A DNA stretch of 64,000 nt from Bryoerythrophyllum caledonicum (GCA_963971425.1 OZ020517.1:9054501-9118500); one strand, 5' to 3'. Counted from the first letter of the stretch, positions 22,056 to 32,542 are shown. Notes: generated from the letters alone by a model not told the origin. Translations and numbers: made by a program.

Positions 22056-23273
22056 GTATCATCTGCTCTCAACGTTTGAACTAGGTTTTCCTGAAGCTCT
22101 CCGCTCCTCTCCAAAAAGATGAAGATGAACAGAGGCGTATTTAGAACACATATATTATTCTGCACATGTATGATCCCTCTTGTAAGTGGATCTCAGGTGA
22201 ATCAGTAGGTGAAAGAAGACAACGTTGAATTCGACATCTTGCCAAGTGCACAAGTTAAATCCACCATTAAAAATAAAAATCACAGAATCTACGACAACAC
22301 ACCCCAGTCATTTTAAAAGAATGTCAACAGGTACTAGATATTGTCCTCTTTCAAAAAGTTCGACTAGTTAGCTACTGCTGATTACAAGAGTCGGTGAAAA
22401 GAAAACTACTAAGCATCGTCAATTTACTTGGAGGATTAGAAAGGATTATGACTAAAATGCACCTGGTTGATGTCATCGAGCTTCACGGCGCACATTTGGG
22501 ATCTCAGCTTGAAGAAATACAGAGACAGCACGACGACATCACGAATGAACAGTTTGAGTCCATATTCGTACCAAGACTTTACGAATCGGAAACAAATCAC
22601 AAGTGTTGGTCTGCTTACAAAATAGACACCTCTACTGCAGAATCCTTCTGGTGCATATGATGGAAGTAAACTTTTTTCAATCGAGGCGTTGCATTGACAC
22701 AAAAGTGATTTCACTACTTACCTACACGAACTCGTCGGCTTAACTCAAGTCAAAAGTCTGTCAAGACGCTCAAATAATGAGTTGTTGAACTTGATGAGCT
22801 CTTCCGAAGTAAGCATTTTTTGACATTTTTTGACTTCTTCAAAGTTAACTTGACCATCAACACATGGGAGACGGCCCAAGTTACCATTCAGCGCACAGCA
22901 CTTCACTCATTCGTTCAACTCAATGGATATCGAGAGAGCAATCAAAAAACCAGTGAGCTCTCATACACCATAAATGTTTTCAGACTGAAAAGAAGGTGGA
23001 AATTTTGATAAAACCAGCGTTACTACTTCTGCTTATAAAAATAAAATTGCATGCACGTTTCTAAAAGCAATTTAGATACACAATAAAATGTTTCGATACG
23101 AAGTCATTGAGGTTCCAATGTAGGTTTAAGTAAAGAGATTCTCCTCTCAATTACACTAACTAGTACGCTATGTACATTGCACTACTGTTTGCTGCCCACC
23201 TCCAAAAATAAAATAACAGAAATTCCCAACTAAATATTAGTCTAGATAAAATCTAGAACCGTTGATGTGACCA
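22056..23273. other. Intergenic, no convincing gene
   Basis: A minus-strand frame at 22714-22436 is hydrophobic and ends at a possible exon-intron border (KLDDINQ then GTGCAT). Without partners it cannot be called. The rest shows nothing recognisable. Confidence 0.3.
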
Positions 23274-23771
23274 TCACCAAGGGTAGCATGGTCCTCTCGC
23301 AGCCCGAATGGCTTGCTTGATTCTTTTGGCCAATCTGAGCTTGATGTGCAGGTTCTGCTTCCATTGCAGCTGCTCAAGCAGCATTGTGACGTCTGGACAG
23401 TTTATCAGAGTGAATGCATCCATATCTTCCTCTACCATCGCCTCAATAACATTCGATGGAACATTGTAGCCTTCAAACAGCTCCATCAATGCTTCGGCAT
23501 TGGCGTGGTGGTGCTGCAAGCTGCCGTCCTCCAAGGCCCTTTTCCTTCTCCTGCTCAAGTCCTCCAAAGCCCTTTTCCTGCGCATGCGTTCCTCTTTCGG
23601 TGAGATCTTCCTGTCCAACGATTGAATGCCTAGAGGTGAGCCATTCTTCAAAGCCGAAGGGTAGTACCGGCGTGTGGGGGAGCTTGAGCTTTCCGCATCT
23701 GATATCGGAGAGGGGCAAGACTCCTCCGCCGAGTCCAGGTCCTCATGCGGATGCTCATGGACAGTCACCAT
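23274..23771 (-). CDS. SAM-domain protein (small, intronless)
   Basis: The minus-strand frame runs to a stop at 23274. I take the ATG at 23771 (MVTVHEHPHEDLD), giving 165 aa, since the sequence further upstream is a tandem repeat. Residues about 1-45 are acidic and Ser-rich. Residues about 60-95 are basic, with RRKRALE repeated (MRRKRALEDLSRRRKRALED). Residues about 98-155 look like a sterile alpha motif: LMELFEGYNVPSNVIEAMVEEDMDAFTL... then LRLAKRIKQAI at the end helix. SAM domains mediate protein-protein or RNA contacts; partners cannot be inferred. The upstream 57-bp repeats stay open in this frame, so translation might start farther up. Confidence 0.65.
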   Translation of the reverse strand: MVTVHEHPHEDLDSAEESCPSPISDAESSSSPTRRYYPSALKNGSPLGIQSLDRKISPKEERMRRKRALEDLSRRRKRALEDGSLQHHHANAEALMELFEGYNVPSNVIEAMVEEDMDAFTLINCPDVTMLLEQLQWKQNLHIKLRLAKRIKQAIRAARGPCYPW

Positions 23772-23781
23772 CTCGACGTGC

Positions 23782-23895
23782 GTGAACAACGACACCTCTT
23801 GTCCTTCGCTGGTTACGCGATGCCTCCTGCTTGCGTGCGTGAACAACAACTCCTCTTGTCCTTCGCTGGTTCCGCGATGCCTCCTGCTTGCGTGC
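23782..23895 (-). repeat. Two 57-bp tandem repeats at the 5' end of the SAM gene
   Basis: Units 23782-23838 and 23839-23895 (GTGAACAAC...GCGTGC) differ at four positions or so; a third partial unit begins at 23896. The period is a multiple of three and the SAM gene frame is open through both copies. Confidence 0.8.
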
Positions 23896-23977
23896 GTGAA
23901 AACAATGTGGAAATCAGTAGAGTGCTGTCGTGAGCCATTTAATTTAATACGGGCTTTAACTTTACGTGCAGTTCACT

Positions 23978-24125
23978 TCGCGTTCTAGAAGCTGTTCACT
24001 TCCCAGTTCACTTTAAAGTTCCCTTCACGTGAACTTGTAGAAGGTTGTAGAATTCACGTTCTAAATTGACATATTTTTTCCTCTAGAAATTGTTCAGGTT
24101 CTAGAATCAAAATGTTCTTTCCAGA
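23978..24125. promoter_or_regulatory. Cluster of heat-shock-element-like words upstream of the SAM gene
   Basis: TTCTAGAA occurs at 23983-23990 and 24099-24106. Alternating GAA/TTC blocks lie around 24024-24060 (TTCACGTGAAC, GTAGAAGG, GTAGAATTC) and near 24114-24126 (TTCTTTCCAGAA). Such alternating nGAAn arrays are the known target of heat-shock factors. They lie about 200-350 bp 5' of the SAM gene start. A similar run occurs at 36890-36930, so a dispersed repeat is the alternative. Confidence 0.35.
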
Positions 24126-24932
24126 AAAGTAAAAGTTCAGTTCAGTCATCTCCCACTCACCATCACTTTATTCTCTCGTACATACCACATTAGCAATGCC
24201 CATGAGTTCCACCGACATTGTCCTGTCAATGCAGCCCACAGGATCAGTCATGCTTAGCAAGCAAGCTTAGCAAGCAACGGTTGCAAGTTCCCATGGTCGA
24301 ACGGCTGCTTTCAAGTCATGACGCCTTCCACGATTCAACAAGTTTCCATCCAACCATGCACATCACCTACCGAGACGTGCAAGCAACAGCCCCAGATTAT
24401 GAAAACTACCTGCCTCACAAGGTCCTCGTTCTCGTCACCAGCTGGGGCTGCTTGCACATCATCCTCCAATGAGTAATGGTCACATGATTAAAAAAAAATG
24501 ACACCTCTATACAGCTAGTACACTACAATGTTATTCGAAACTCAAGGAATTCACAAGTTCTGATGATCTAGTAACATGATCAAGACTGCAGAGAAACATT
24601 GAGAACGGCAAACAATCTATAGGACTTCAGGGTTACCTTAAAAGAAAACTGGCGGAGAGACCGATCAAGGCCCTCCGACACTAAATCCTGCTCCTGTTGC
24701 TGCGGCTATGGCGGAAATCTTGCAGAAAACGCAAAATCTTGCACAAGAGCCTGTATCTTACACGAGACTCATAGTCTCTATTTTTCCTCTGCAACAGAGA
24801 CCTTTCCTGCTGCTCTCGAGCTTTCCTCTGCAGTAGGAAATCTCACACAAAAATACTCATCCCGCTCATCTCTACTTCTGCTCTGCAACACCGAAACCCT
24901 AAGACTAACTACTGCTGGAGAAAAAACTCACA
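24126..24932. other. Intergenic between SAM gene and BUD23
   Basis: Includes the 3' flank of BUD23. No other gene was recognised; the plus-strand frame at 24218-24472 is not protein-like. Confidence 0.35.
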
Positions 24933-25829
24933 TCAGAAGTGCGTTTTCCTTTTGCGGCCGGTGTACTTGGAATCCTCGGGCACATTCGCGTATCCGCGGT
25001 GGCGCCGCTGCTCCTTCTTCTTAATGATCCACGAGCGTCCTTTGCCGCCCGCCTTGGCATTCGCGCGGCGCTGCTTTTTCGCAGGCCGCTGCCTCTCCGC
25101 AACGCTCACAGTACTCTCCTCGTCCTCCTCCTCATCCTCGCTCACAGACATCGCCATGTCCTCGTCGCCGCCGTCCTTGCCCTTGGGCAGCGCAGTGCTG
25201 GCGCTCGGCGGGCCGCAGCTGAGAACCAGGAAGTACTTCTTCGCGCGCGTACTGTGCGGGTAATCCACCACGAGCCCGCCAGAGAATCCGGACTTCATGG
25301 CCGCAGACGAGATCATTTCGAGCTGCGCGGCGTTCTCGGGGTAAATCTGGAGGACGGCTCGGGCGCCGCGCGCGAGCGACTTGTACAGCGTGCCGAAGAA
25401 GGCCTTGAGGCGCAGGCGCGGATGATTGCACGTCTTGTCCGCGTTGCAGAGCCACTGCACGGCGGAGATGCTGATGGCGCCGTCGATGGTGCCCGGCCGG
25501 AATGGCAAGCCTTGCCCGATGTCCGATAGCAGGAGGTCGCCGTCCGTCTCGCGCTCCACCGCGACCTCCAGCATCGACTCCGAGATGTCCAGCCCGATCC
25601 AGTGATGATTGTTCTCCGTGAGCGTCTCCCCGCTCAGCCCGGACCCGCAGCCGATGTCCAGCAGCAAGCGCGACACACCGTCGTCCGCCGGGAGCGCCAG
25701 CAGCTCCAAAGCGCGCTCCGCTAGCTTCTCCTGGATCTCGACGATGCGCGACGACGAGGTGTACTTGCGCGCCTCGCGGTCGTTGTAGAACACCTCCGGC
25801 GGCGCTTGCCGTTCCGGACGGATCGACAT
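24933..25829 (-). CDS. BUD23: 18S rRNA (guanine-N7)-methyltransferase BUD23
   Basis: A single uninterrupted frame of 298 aa, MSIRPERQAPPEVFYNDREA... to ...KYTGRKRKTHF. The Rossmann motif LLLDIGCGSGLSGE (residues about 57-70) binds S-adenosylmethionine, followed by acidic LDISESML and the SAVQWLCNAD segment of this family. The C-terminus (about 215-298) is acidic then strongly basic, the WBS_methylT region ending in the family's YTGRKRK signature. The length matches yeast and human BUD23 (about 275-285 aa) with a slightly longer linker. The enzyme, activated by TRMT112, methylates a guanosine in 18S rRNA during nuclear 40S maturation; the Arabidopsis equivalent is RID2. The gene is intronless here, which may point to an old retrocopy or simple intron loss. 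GC-rich coding against AT-rich flanks. Confidence 0.95.
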   Translation of the reverse strand: MSIRPERQAPPEVFYNDREARKYTSSSRIVEIQEKLAERALELLALPADDGVSRLLLDIGCGSGLSGETLTENNHHWIGLDISESMLEVAVERETDGDLLLSDIGQGLPFRPGTIDGAISISAVQWLCNADKTCNHPRLRLKAFFGTLYKSLARGARAVLQIYPENAAQLEMISSAAMKSGFSGGLVVDYPHSTRAKKYFLVLSCGPPSASTALPKGKDGGDEDMAMSVSEDEEEDEESTVSVAERQRPAKKQRRANAKAGGKGRSWIIKKKEQRRHRGYANVPEDSKYTGRKRKTHF

Positions 25830-25900
25830 CGTAGCGCTCCTTCGAAACCAAACCCCTGCACCTCGAATTGCAATACCGAGTGCAATATCAGGCGCCCGTT

Positions 25901-25915
25901 AAACCCTAAACCCTA
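25901..25915 (-). promoter_or_regulatory. Telo-box upstream of BUD23
   Basis: AAACCCTAAACCCTA, about 72 bp 5' of the BUD23 start codon. Telo-boxes of this form are a known feature of plant promoters for ribosomal-protein and ribosome-biogenesis genes, which fits the gene's role. Confidence 0.65.
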
Positions 25916-26079
25916 GTCATGCACCACGACTTGGAACTCGCCGCGCTCACGTTTACTTTATTTTTACTTTACATTTTTATTTACTTTATATTCACGTTCA
26001 CTTCATATCTACTTTATATTCACCTGTACTTTATATTCACGTTCAGTACATATTTACGTTTACTTTATTTTTGCGTTTA

Positions 26080-26282
26080 CTACACTAAACACTGAATATA
26101 GTGTAGAGGGATTATTGATGTAGATCACTCACACTAATTTCCATTAAAGCATGTGCATGCCAAGTTCTGATTGCATATTTGTTCTCAAGCAAGTGTGTGT
26201 CAGTCAACAATTGCATGTAAATTTTCAACTAGTGTAGGAAATTTCAAATAGTCTAGTCTACACTATATTCACAGAACGGTGT
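26080..26282. mobile_element. Short MITE-like relic related to the pogo-like element
   Basis: The left end CTACACTAAACACTGAATAT (preceded by TA) and the inverse of the right end (about 26255-26283) share TGAATATAGTGTAGA and TACAC. The CTACACTAAA...TTTAGTGTAG style resembles the TIRs of the 9322-15073 element. About 200 bp, non-coding. Imperfect TIRs, so moderate confidence. Confidence 0.45.
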
Positions 26283-26884
26283 ACTGTATTATGTCATGCG
26301 CCTCTTCCACGCTCTCTCCTTTTCTCCGATCTTTATCTTTTACCGACTCCATTTCTTTTTCTCTAGTTTCTTTTCTTTCCACTTTCTCATTTCTTTTTCA
26401 TGATTCTCATAGTAATTCCAACAAAGGGGAAAAATCTTACTATCCAATTTATCGAATTCAAATATTGTAATGACAGATTTTCCCCATAAGCAATCAAAAA
26501 CAAACTCAATAAATACCAACCACTTACTAATGACATTGCAACTCTTGGATGGAAAGTTGAGCCCCTTATTGTCATATCCGCTTTACCTATTACCTTTATT
26601 CCCTCTATGAAAAGTCTTGAAAAAAAATTCAATATCTCCATTAATCCAATTAAAAAGACATTCATGAAGATCAACACCATCGCTATTTAACATGCAATGT
26701 CCATACTTCTACAGAAACATAAACTTGAAAATAACCAACCTCTCCCAAAATTATATGATATCCCTTAAAACCTTTAAAAAAACACAGATCATCTCTTGGA
26801 ATTGAGCCTTGTGGCTCAAATTGATCCTTGGTTCTTGGTTATTGGATATTGGTTACATAATATCTATTTTCAAGGGAGGAGTAG
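26283..26884. other. Pyrimidine-rich and AT-rich intergenic sequence
   Basis: A TC-rich tract spans 26300-26400. No coding or repeat signal recognised beyond it. Confidence 0.35.
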
Positions 26885-27000
26885 TTCTATTCTACTTAAC
26901 CTATGTCCGGTGGACATGAATTTAGTGGTGGAACGAATAGACACTTTATTCACTATGGCCACCTTTGGAGATCAGAGTTCTTTTTCTTCCAATGAAGGAG
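26885..27000 (-). repeat. SINE-like repeat with tRNA-like A box
   Basis: In inverse orientation the segment reads '...GGCCATAGTGAATAAAGTGTCTATTCG TTCCACCACTAAATTCATGTCC...', matching 60180-60265 and parts of 37265-37345 and 57245-57305. The GGCCnnAGTGGATAAAGTG block resembles the A box of tRNA-Ser/Leu. No complete tRNA fold is visible. Confidence 0.4.
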
Positions 27001-27029
27001 ATTAAGCCCTTACTCATCAGTTGGGAACC

Positions 27030-27235
27030 ATATACACATGCACATATTTTACTCAATAGAATACAATAAATATATCAAAGTTAGCAAGACATACACCTTG
27101 AATTGGAGATTTTTCAACTAACATATTTTATTCGGAGGTCATTTTAATATTTGAACCTCATCATGTTCAAATACAACACCACACATGTGGAATACATGTT
27201 CAAATATGATACCACACATGTGGAATACGTGAGAG
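27030..27235 (+). repeat. Partial copy of foldback family D
   Basis: Shares 'agcaagacatacacctt', 'aactaacat', 'ggaggtcatttt' and 'catcatgttcaaatacaacaccacacatgtggaatac' type blocks with 17665-17860. The last block is duplicated in tandem (about 27167-27230). Confidence 0.6.
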
Positions 27236-27627
27236 GTATGCAATTTCTCAAACATGGTAGTAGGTGCAATAATGATCAGAATTCAAAATTCCATATGTCA
27301 TTGGATCAAGCTCAACACAATTACAAATTTTTGTAACTATCATATACATCCCACTACTAAGTACTAGCTAAGTTCTTTCTAAACTTAGCCTTCCTCTCCT
27401 CTGCTGGAAATCCGCTAGATCTTATCTAAAGGATCCGAGAAATCCGGAAAAGTTCCAAATCAGACTCAGATCCTATAATCTCGGGAAAGTTTCCGGACTC
27501 CGAATTTTTCTATCCTAACTACAAAAACTAGCAGTTGGTTCCGCCAGCAGCCGGGTGCACTGGAACCCCATCGTTGATTGCTGCCGGTCTGGAATTACAG
27601 CCAAAAATATTACACCTAAGTATTAAC
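27236..27627. other. Region between the family D copy and the retroelement-like ORF
   Basis: From about 27350 the base composition rises and CCGGA words become frequent, as in the retroelement-like ORF to its right, so part is probably the 3' portion of that element. No long terminal repeat partner was found inside the window. Confidence 0.35.
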
Positions 27628-29683
27628 CTAGGTCGTGGCACCTGGTGCCCTATTTCTCCCACTTCTGCGCGAGGGGGAGATCTCCACCGGAACCCGCTGC
27701 TTGCCCTTGGCCTTCTTTGCTGTTGTCGGCAAAGAGTTGCCCTTCCGGGTCGATGGTTCAGCTGCAGGAGAACCTTTGCCGTCGGAGCTCTGGAATCCGG
27801 AGGAGGAGATTGCTTCTCCGGTGAACCTTCCGGAACTGGAGGTGTCAGTCGCTCCGGCTCGGAAGCTGGTTTGGTCTCCTAGACCAAGTCCCTGTAACAT
27901 CCGGAGGGGCTCCCTAATCCAGGTGCCAGTCTCCTGGACACAGATTTGGGTGGCGCTTGGGGGTCAACTGCTTCAGGAGGGTCCGGCAAGCACATGGTTG
28001 GTAGCGTCAGCAAATCCGGAAGAGTCTTCAGCATCTCACCCGTACTGGGGTTGGGAGATACAATGCCTTTTGCCGGTGTCCGGGGTGACAGAGTATCGAG
28101 GGTCTCTGGATTTGCTGAGGTACCTGGGCTGCAGCCGGATCGGACTGTGGCAGTTCCGGAGGAGCTGTGGTCCGATCTGGGGTCATGAAGTCTTCTGGTA
28201 CCTGAGCCGATTGGTGCTCCGGGTCCACCGGAGTGATGTTACTCACTAGTAGCTTTACCTACTCCCAGGTCCGGCCCATCTTCTCCGCTTGATCAAGGAG
28301 AAATCGGAAGATGTTGGCCCTGGTCACCTTCTTCTCTTTCTCGACTAGTTCGGTGAAAAGCTGGCTCCGGTTGACTGTGTCCACCGGAAAGGTCAGAGCC
28401 CTCCGGACCTCCATCAAGGCAGCTGCCCATGCGTTGGCTCTTGTCTCCGCCTATTTCCGGCCCACCACTGCCAAGTCTGTCTCTAGCCACAGTTGCTTTG
28501 CCTTCTTCTCCAACTCCGTGATGGATTTGTACAGGGTGGAGACCTGTTGGTGCAACGCCTTCACATCAGCCTCCTTGCTCTGGAGATCCTCCACCCGGTG
28601 GATCGCGTCTTCCAGTCGGTCAACTCTTAGACTCCAAAAGACCTACGCCACGCCAGTTGTTACGATGTAGTTGGTCTTCTTTAGGGCTGCCACACTCCAG
28701 CCGACCTCGTGTAGGAGGTCATCCATCTCTTTCAACTGGACGTTGGAGTCTTCCGGGCCGAGCGTCCTCCTCTTCCGGCTGACTTCCTCGGACGGCCCAG
28801 ACTCGTCTTCACCGGGCGATCCGGATGAACTGTGGTTGTCCAGACTCTCCGGTACTGGCTCCTTCCCTCGAGTCCTCCGGTCTTCCTTCGGAGTGTCCGT
28901 GGTTGTTGGTTTCGGCACGGGTTGCGCTACCCTTCCAGATTCTTTCTCTGACTCTTCACCTTCGTACTTCTAGAGGCTGAGGGTTTCGTCGTATTGCCTC
29001 TGCTCCGTCTGGGTGAGCTGTTGGTGGTGGCAGTAGAGATGCACCACGTAGGGAGCTAGGGGGGTTGCCGATTTCTTCACCTTCTGGAGGTTGGCCACCA
29101 ACCGGTTGATCATTTCGCTCATGAGCGTCCCCCAGTCCACAACAATCTTTCTTCGGAGTGCTTCGAAGAAAGTTCAGGCCCACTTCGCCACTACTCGCTT
29201 CGGCTTTTCCGGATGGAAATTAGAATTTAGAAACCCTAGCACCAACTGGGCATCCTGGTGCCATAAGTCTTGCATGATGTAGCCTTCCTTCGGATCGGCC
29301 TCCCCCCCCGAATTCTTCCGCCAGGAACTCGTCTCGCCGTTCCACCACCTTGGTGCGGCCGGCCCGGAAGTCGTATGCTTATGTCCATTCCAGAACTCCC
29401 CAGATTCCGGATGCGCCCGTAGCAACCCTTTGTACTTCTGGTCCGGAGTGCCTATCAGCTCCCGTACGTATGTCTCCTCCCAGATGCCCCAAGCGACTTT
29501 GAGAAAGCCGTCGCAGCCCATGGTCTTCAGACTTTCCTTCAGCAGGTTGTACTCGTCCGAGTCTGTAGGGATTTCCGGAAGAACCCGTATCAAAGGCGGG
29601 AGCGCAGCGGCCGGCTCTTCGTCTCGCTTCCCGCTCCCATCTCTATCAGTCCTCTTCTTCTTCGCCATAGGGACTGTCTTCAT
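27628..29683 (-). pseudogene. Decayed retroelement-like (gag-like) ORF
   Basis: From ATG 29683 (MKTVPMAKKKRTDRDG...) one reading frame can be followed to about 28030 (some 550 codons), broken only by nonsense codons at about 29174 (TGA), 28970, 28643, 28446 and 28255 (TAG). The text is protein-like: a basic start, a helical central part (FLKVAWGIWEETYVRELIG; MSEMINRLVANLQKVKK), a charged linker, a coiled-coil-like stretch (LEDAIHRVEDLQSKEADVKALHQQVSTL) and a Pro-rich tail. A basic tail in another frame follows (27900-27628, KGKQRVPVEISPSRRSGRNR). There is no protease, RT or integrase motif. I read it as the first ORF of an LTR-type element or a host-derived repeat; the family is not identified. 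Confidence 0.5.
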
Positions 29684-29818
29684 TAGGTGTGTCTACTTCC
29701 TCACGTTCTCTCAAGGTTGTCCATGCACGCACCAACCTCACAAAAATCCTCCCTAACGGACACACATCCGTTCTAACCGTCTAACTAACAAACCCTAACG
29801 GCCAGCAGTTATGAGAAT

Positions 29819-29820
<2 letters not shown>

Positions 29821-29861
<41 letters not shown>
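29821..29861. repeat. (GA)n microsatellite
   Basis: About 20 uninterrupted GA units, lying in the presumed leader between the PBS-like site and the retroelement-like ORF. Confidence 0.95.
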
Positions 29862-29862
<1 letters not shown>

Positions 29863-30178
29863 ATTGGAGCGAAAGCACCACACGCGAAGAAGATAGAAAA
29901 AGAAAGAGTTTTTCCTCATGCCACAGCCTTTCGTAGTCTGGCCGTTAGTACAGCTCAAGATGACAGCTGATGGTGACAGCTCCGGATGACAATTCTGAAT
30001 GACAGATTATCCCGGAATTTTGTTAATTACTCCGGCTGCCTATTTCGCAGCTTTAAGCTCAATTAGGGATTTTAGCCGGGTCCACCCGTCTTTATTCTAG
30101 CAAACTGACTGTAGGTTTTATTCTAGCACAGACTATCATAACTACTTAACTAATTTTTTTGTTTTTGCCGGATTTTTA

Positions 30179-30216
30179 GGTTAACTTCCGGCACCATGTG
30201 GGAACGGATTCCCACA
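30179..30216 (-). other. Possible LTR end and primer-binding site
   Basis: On the minus strand, TTCCCACA (LTR-like ...CA end) is followed at once by TGGTGCCGGAAGTTAACC, which has the TGG start expected of a tRNA-primed PBS. It lies about 500 bp 5' of the gag-like start, the right place and strand. TGTGGGAACGGATTCCCACA (30197-30216) itself is a palindrome-like 20-mer. No second LTR is present in the window, so this stays tentative. Confidence 0.3.
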
Positions 30217-30581
30217 CCTACCGATGCCACAGAGCAAACCTTCCTTGTTCTGTTGGTATATAATTTAGCCCACTTCTAGACGTTTTTAGGGAGGTTAAAC
30301 GATATATGAGAATGGACACTTTTGGTCTCAAAAAACACTTATTGACAATGGTAGCTGAAGGCCTAGGACTTTTCAATGCATTGGTCATGACCATGAGCAA
30401 CTGTTGTTACAACTTGATAGCACATCCAACTGAAGTTGCTAGACTTCAAGGTCCATTTTCACAACAATAAAGTGATAAACCGTTTACATTTGTACCTGCG
30501 TCCTGAGTTCAGCAATCTCTGATTCCTTTGCCAAATTGTTCTCTGCCAAGAACAAAGTTATGTAAGAACAAAGCGCTATAA

Positions 30582-30817
30582 GAAAAAAGTTCTTGGAGGA
30601 GCAGGAGGAGGATCGGGAGATGCGTGCCAAGATTGCGCTCTACAGAGATGCCCAATATAGAGCGCAATTGGAGACGGCCTCCATGATCAATGGCAATGAT
30701 GGCGATGAGCCGCCTTCAGTGCCGCTTGAGGAGTTGCTCGCGGATCTCAAGATTGACCACGAAAGCAATGCTACGGAAGAAGATGGATCTGAAGACGAAG
30801 AAATGGGCGACGCTTGA
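30582..30817 (+). pseudogene. NMD3: C-terminal fragment of 60S export adaptor NMD3
   Basis: The frame from about 30582 to TGA 30817 encodes KFLEEQEEDREMRAKIALYRD, then a Glu/Pro segment, then PSVPLEELLADLKI and an acidic tail. This has the same order as the NMD3 C-terminus (FLEDLEED...NVNIYRD...ISLAEMLEDLHI in human). Upstream the frame hits TAA at about 30562, and no earlier NMD3 exons are found on this strand back to the retroelement-like region. It is therefore a 3' fragment, either the last exon of a truncated copy or a captured piece. NMD3 ferries 60S subunits through CRM1 in the intact form. Confidence 0.55.
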
Positions 30818-31811
30818 ACGTAATGTGCAGTCTCCTCGCTTTCAACTTGACAAGCATTTTTGCACCCATTTCATGATGAATGTGTCAATGCTTACAATAT
30901 TACATGACACCAATGAGTACCGTAGCACTACTTTCTGAAAGAACAATAAAACACATTGATTGATCACCAAAGCCAACCTTGACTAAGAATAGTGTTTCAA
31001 GAGGTTATGAATAGACATGAAAATACAGTTATGCTATGAACTTACTTGATTCATCTATTGTCGACTTCTTCAATTTGTTGTTGATCTGTCAAGCATCACA
31101 AGTGAAATCAATATAATTGATTATGTGAAGAGATCACGCAACTTAATGATCCAGCGACGCGTACGTGAACAGCTCCACTGCTTCCAAAAAGTAGAAGAGA
31201 CCCGGGTGCCCAACGTTCGTCACTTGCTCAAATACCGTATATTCCTTCTACGAAAAAAGAACATCAGAACATATACTCCATCCATCACACTCGAACAAAA
31301 TCCAAAAAGAAAGAAAAAAAACCTAAACAGGAAAAAATTCCTTGTTAAATGCATGTTAAAGCAAACAAAAGAAGAGGAAAAAGTGGTGACAGGCCTCACT
31401 ATCTGTAACAAAATTGAATCAGGTAAAACAAATATGTAGATCACACCACGAAAAACAATAAAGATGCAGACATCCATACCCACCGGATATCAAGAAAGTC
31501 CTTGAGTTTTTTAATGTAGTGTGAAATACAAAAACTTTATGAAACTCAGGTTGAACACCTCAGGAACTTGCTACATGTTTACATTGTTGACGCCTATGAG
31601 TCAGGTCAAGAAACGATTCAGGTAGCGGGGAAAAAAAATAGCTCGGATAAGTGTACAAAGATGAAGATAGAAAGGTACTCCTTCATTGCTACAGTCTTTG
31701 CATCATCATTTGTTGTTGCTGACGACAGAGCGTTATCCCAAGGTCTGGGCATCCTCTGCCGTTCTTCACCACCTGAGGCTCGGTTGCGGTAGTGATGAGA
31801 ATCTCATTGTG
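30818..31811. other. Intergenic, no gene recognised
   Basis: Short Lys-rich frames (for example 31125-31439) reflect poly-A composition. Nothing else was identified. Confidence 0.35.
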
Positions 31812-32063
31812 TCATTTGATCGAGTGCATAAACACGTCGTCCCCATCGTCTATGCCATAGCTCACAGTTCCATCTCCAATCCCTTTCTCGCCCTTCTCAA
31901 GCTCTTCCAGGAGCCAAAAGTTCCGCGGAACTGCATACAACAACAACCATAAAAATTCGCAAACCCTGAAATCTCAATCGAGCTTTAAACGTAACAACTT
32001 ACCCACAGAGAAAGGAGTCGGGGTCCGCAACGACTTACCCACTACAGATCCTCCAGAATTCAT
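31812..32063 (-). pseudogene. UEV1: Truncated UEV1 (ubiquitin-conjugating enzyme variant)
   Basis: Exon 1 at 32039-32063 (MNSGGSVV, donor GTAAGT) joins in frame to exon 2 from 31930 (acceptor TATGCAG), giving [20 protein letters not shown], then [19 protein letters not shown] and TGA (31812-31814). Plant UEV1 proteins start exactly this way and then continue ...RSWTGTIIGP. Here that continuation is replaced by unrelated sequence, and the later exons (about 100 aa) were not found to the left. UEV1 pairs with Ubc13 to build K63-linked ubiquitin chains; this copy lacks most of the UBC fold. A 5' untranslated part of exon 1 reaches an acceptor near 32104. It is a partial gene duplicate. Confidence 0.75.
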
Positions 32064-32542
32064 CTCAGTCTGTCAGTCCTGGATTGATTGCAACTCCCAA
32101 CCACCTGCAAAAACATGAACCCTAAAGTTGTCCATCATGTCCAGATCCGCAAGGAAATCAGCTTACTCTCATGATCATAAAGCAAACCTCATGTTTCGAC
32201 AATGTGGAGGATACTTAGTCAGGAAAAAAAAAAAGGAATTGGGAGCATCAGAGTGAGCGAGATGAGTAACGTGTTCCAATAAAACGAATGCCATCAAGTG
32301 CTCCAATCAAGTGGGTGAAACAATGAGTATGTGCTCAATCCTAGACATGAAACAGGTTGAGAAGAAATTGACAATGAGAGAGAGAGAAAGAGGTGTGTTT
32401 TCTAAACAACTTCATTGTATGGAAAACAACATAAACGAAGACATTCACAGCAACAAAGTTCGAAACAACCAATAAAATGGGTAAAAAGTGAGAAACACCG
32501 TGAACAGAAATGCAAGAGTCTTAGGCAGAAAGAAATACTCAC

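Noticed and set aside
25132..25851. Second long frame overlapping BUD23
   Set aside because: Arg/Gly/Ala-rich shadow in another frame of the methyltransferase gene.
31125..31439. Lys/Arg-rich plus-strand frame
   Set aside because: Poly-A-driven composition, no domain, no splice context.
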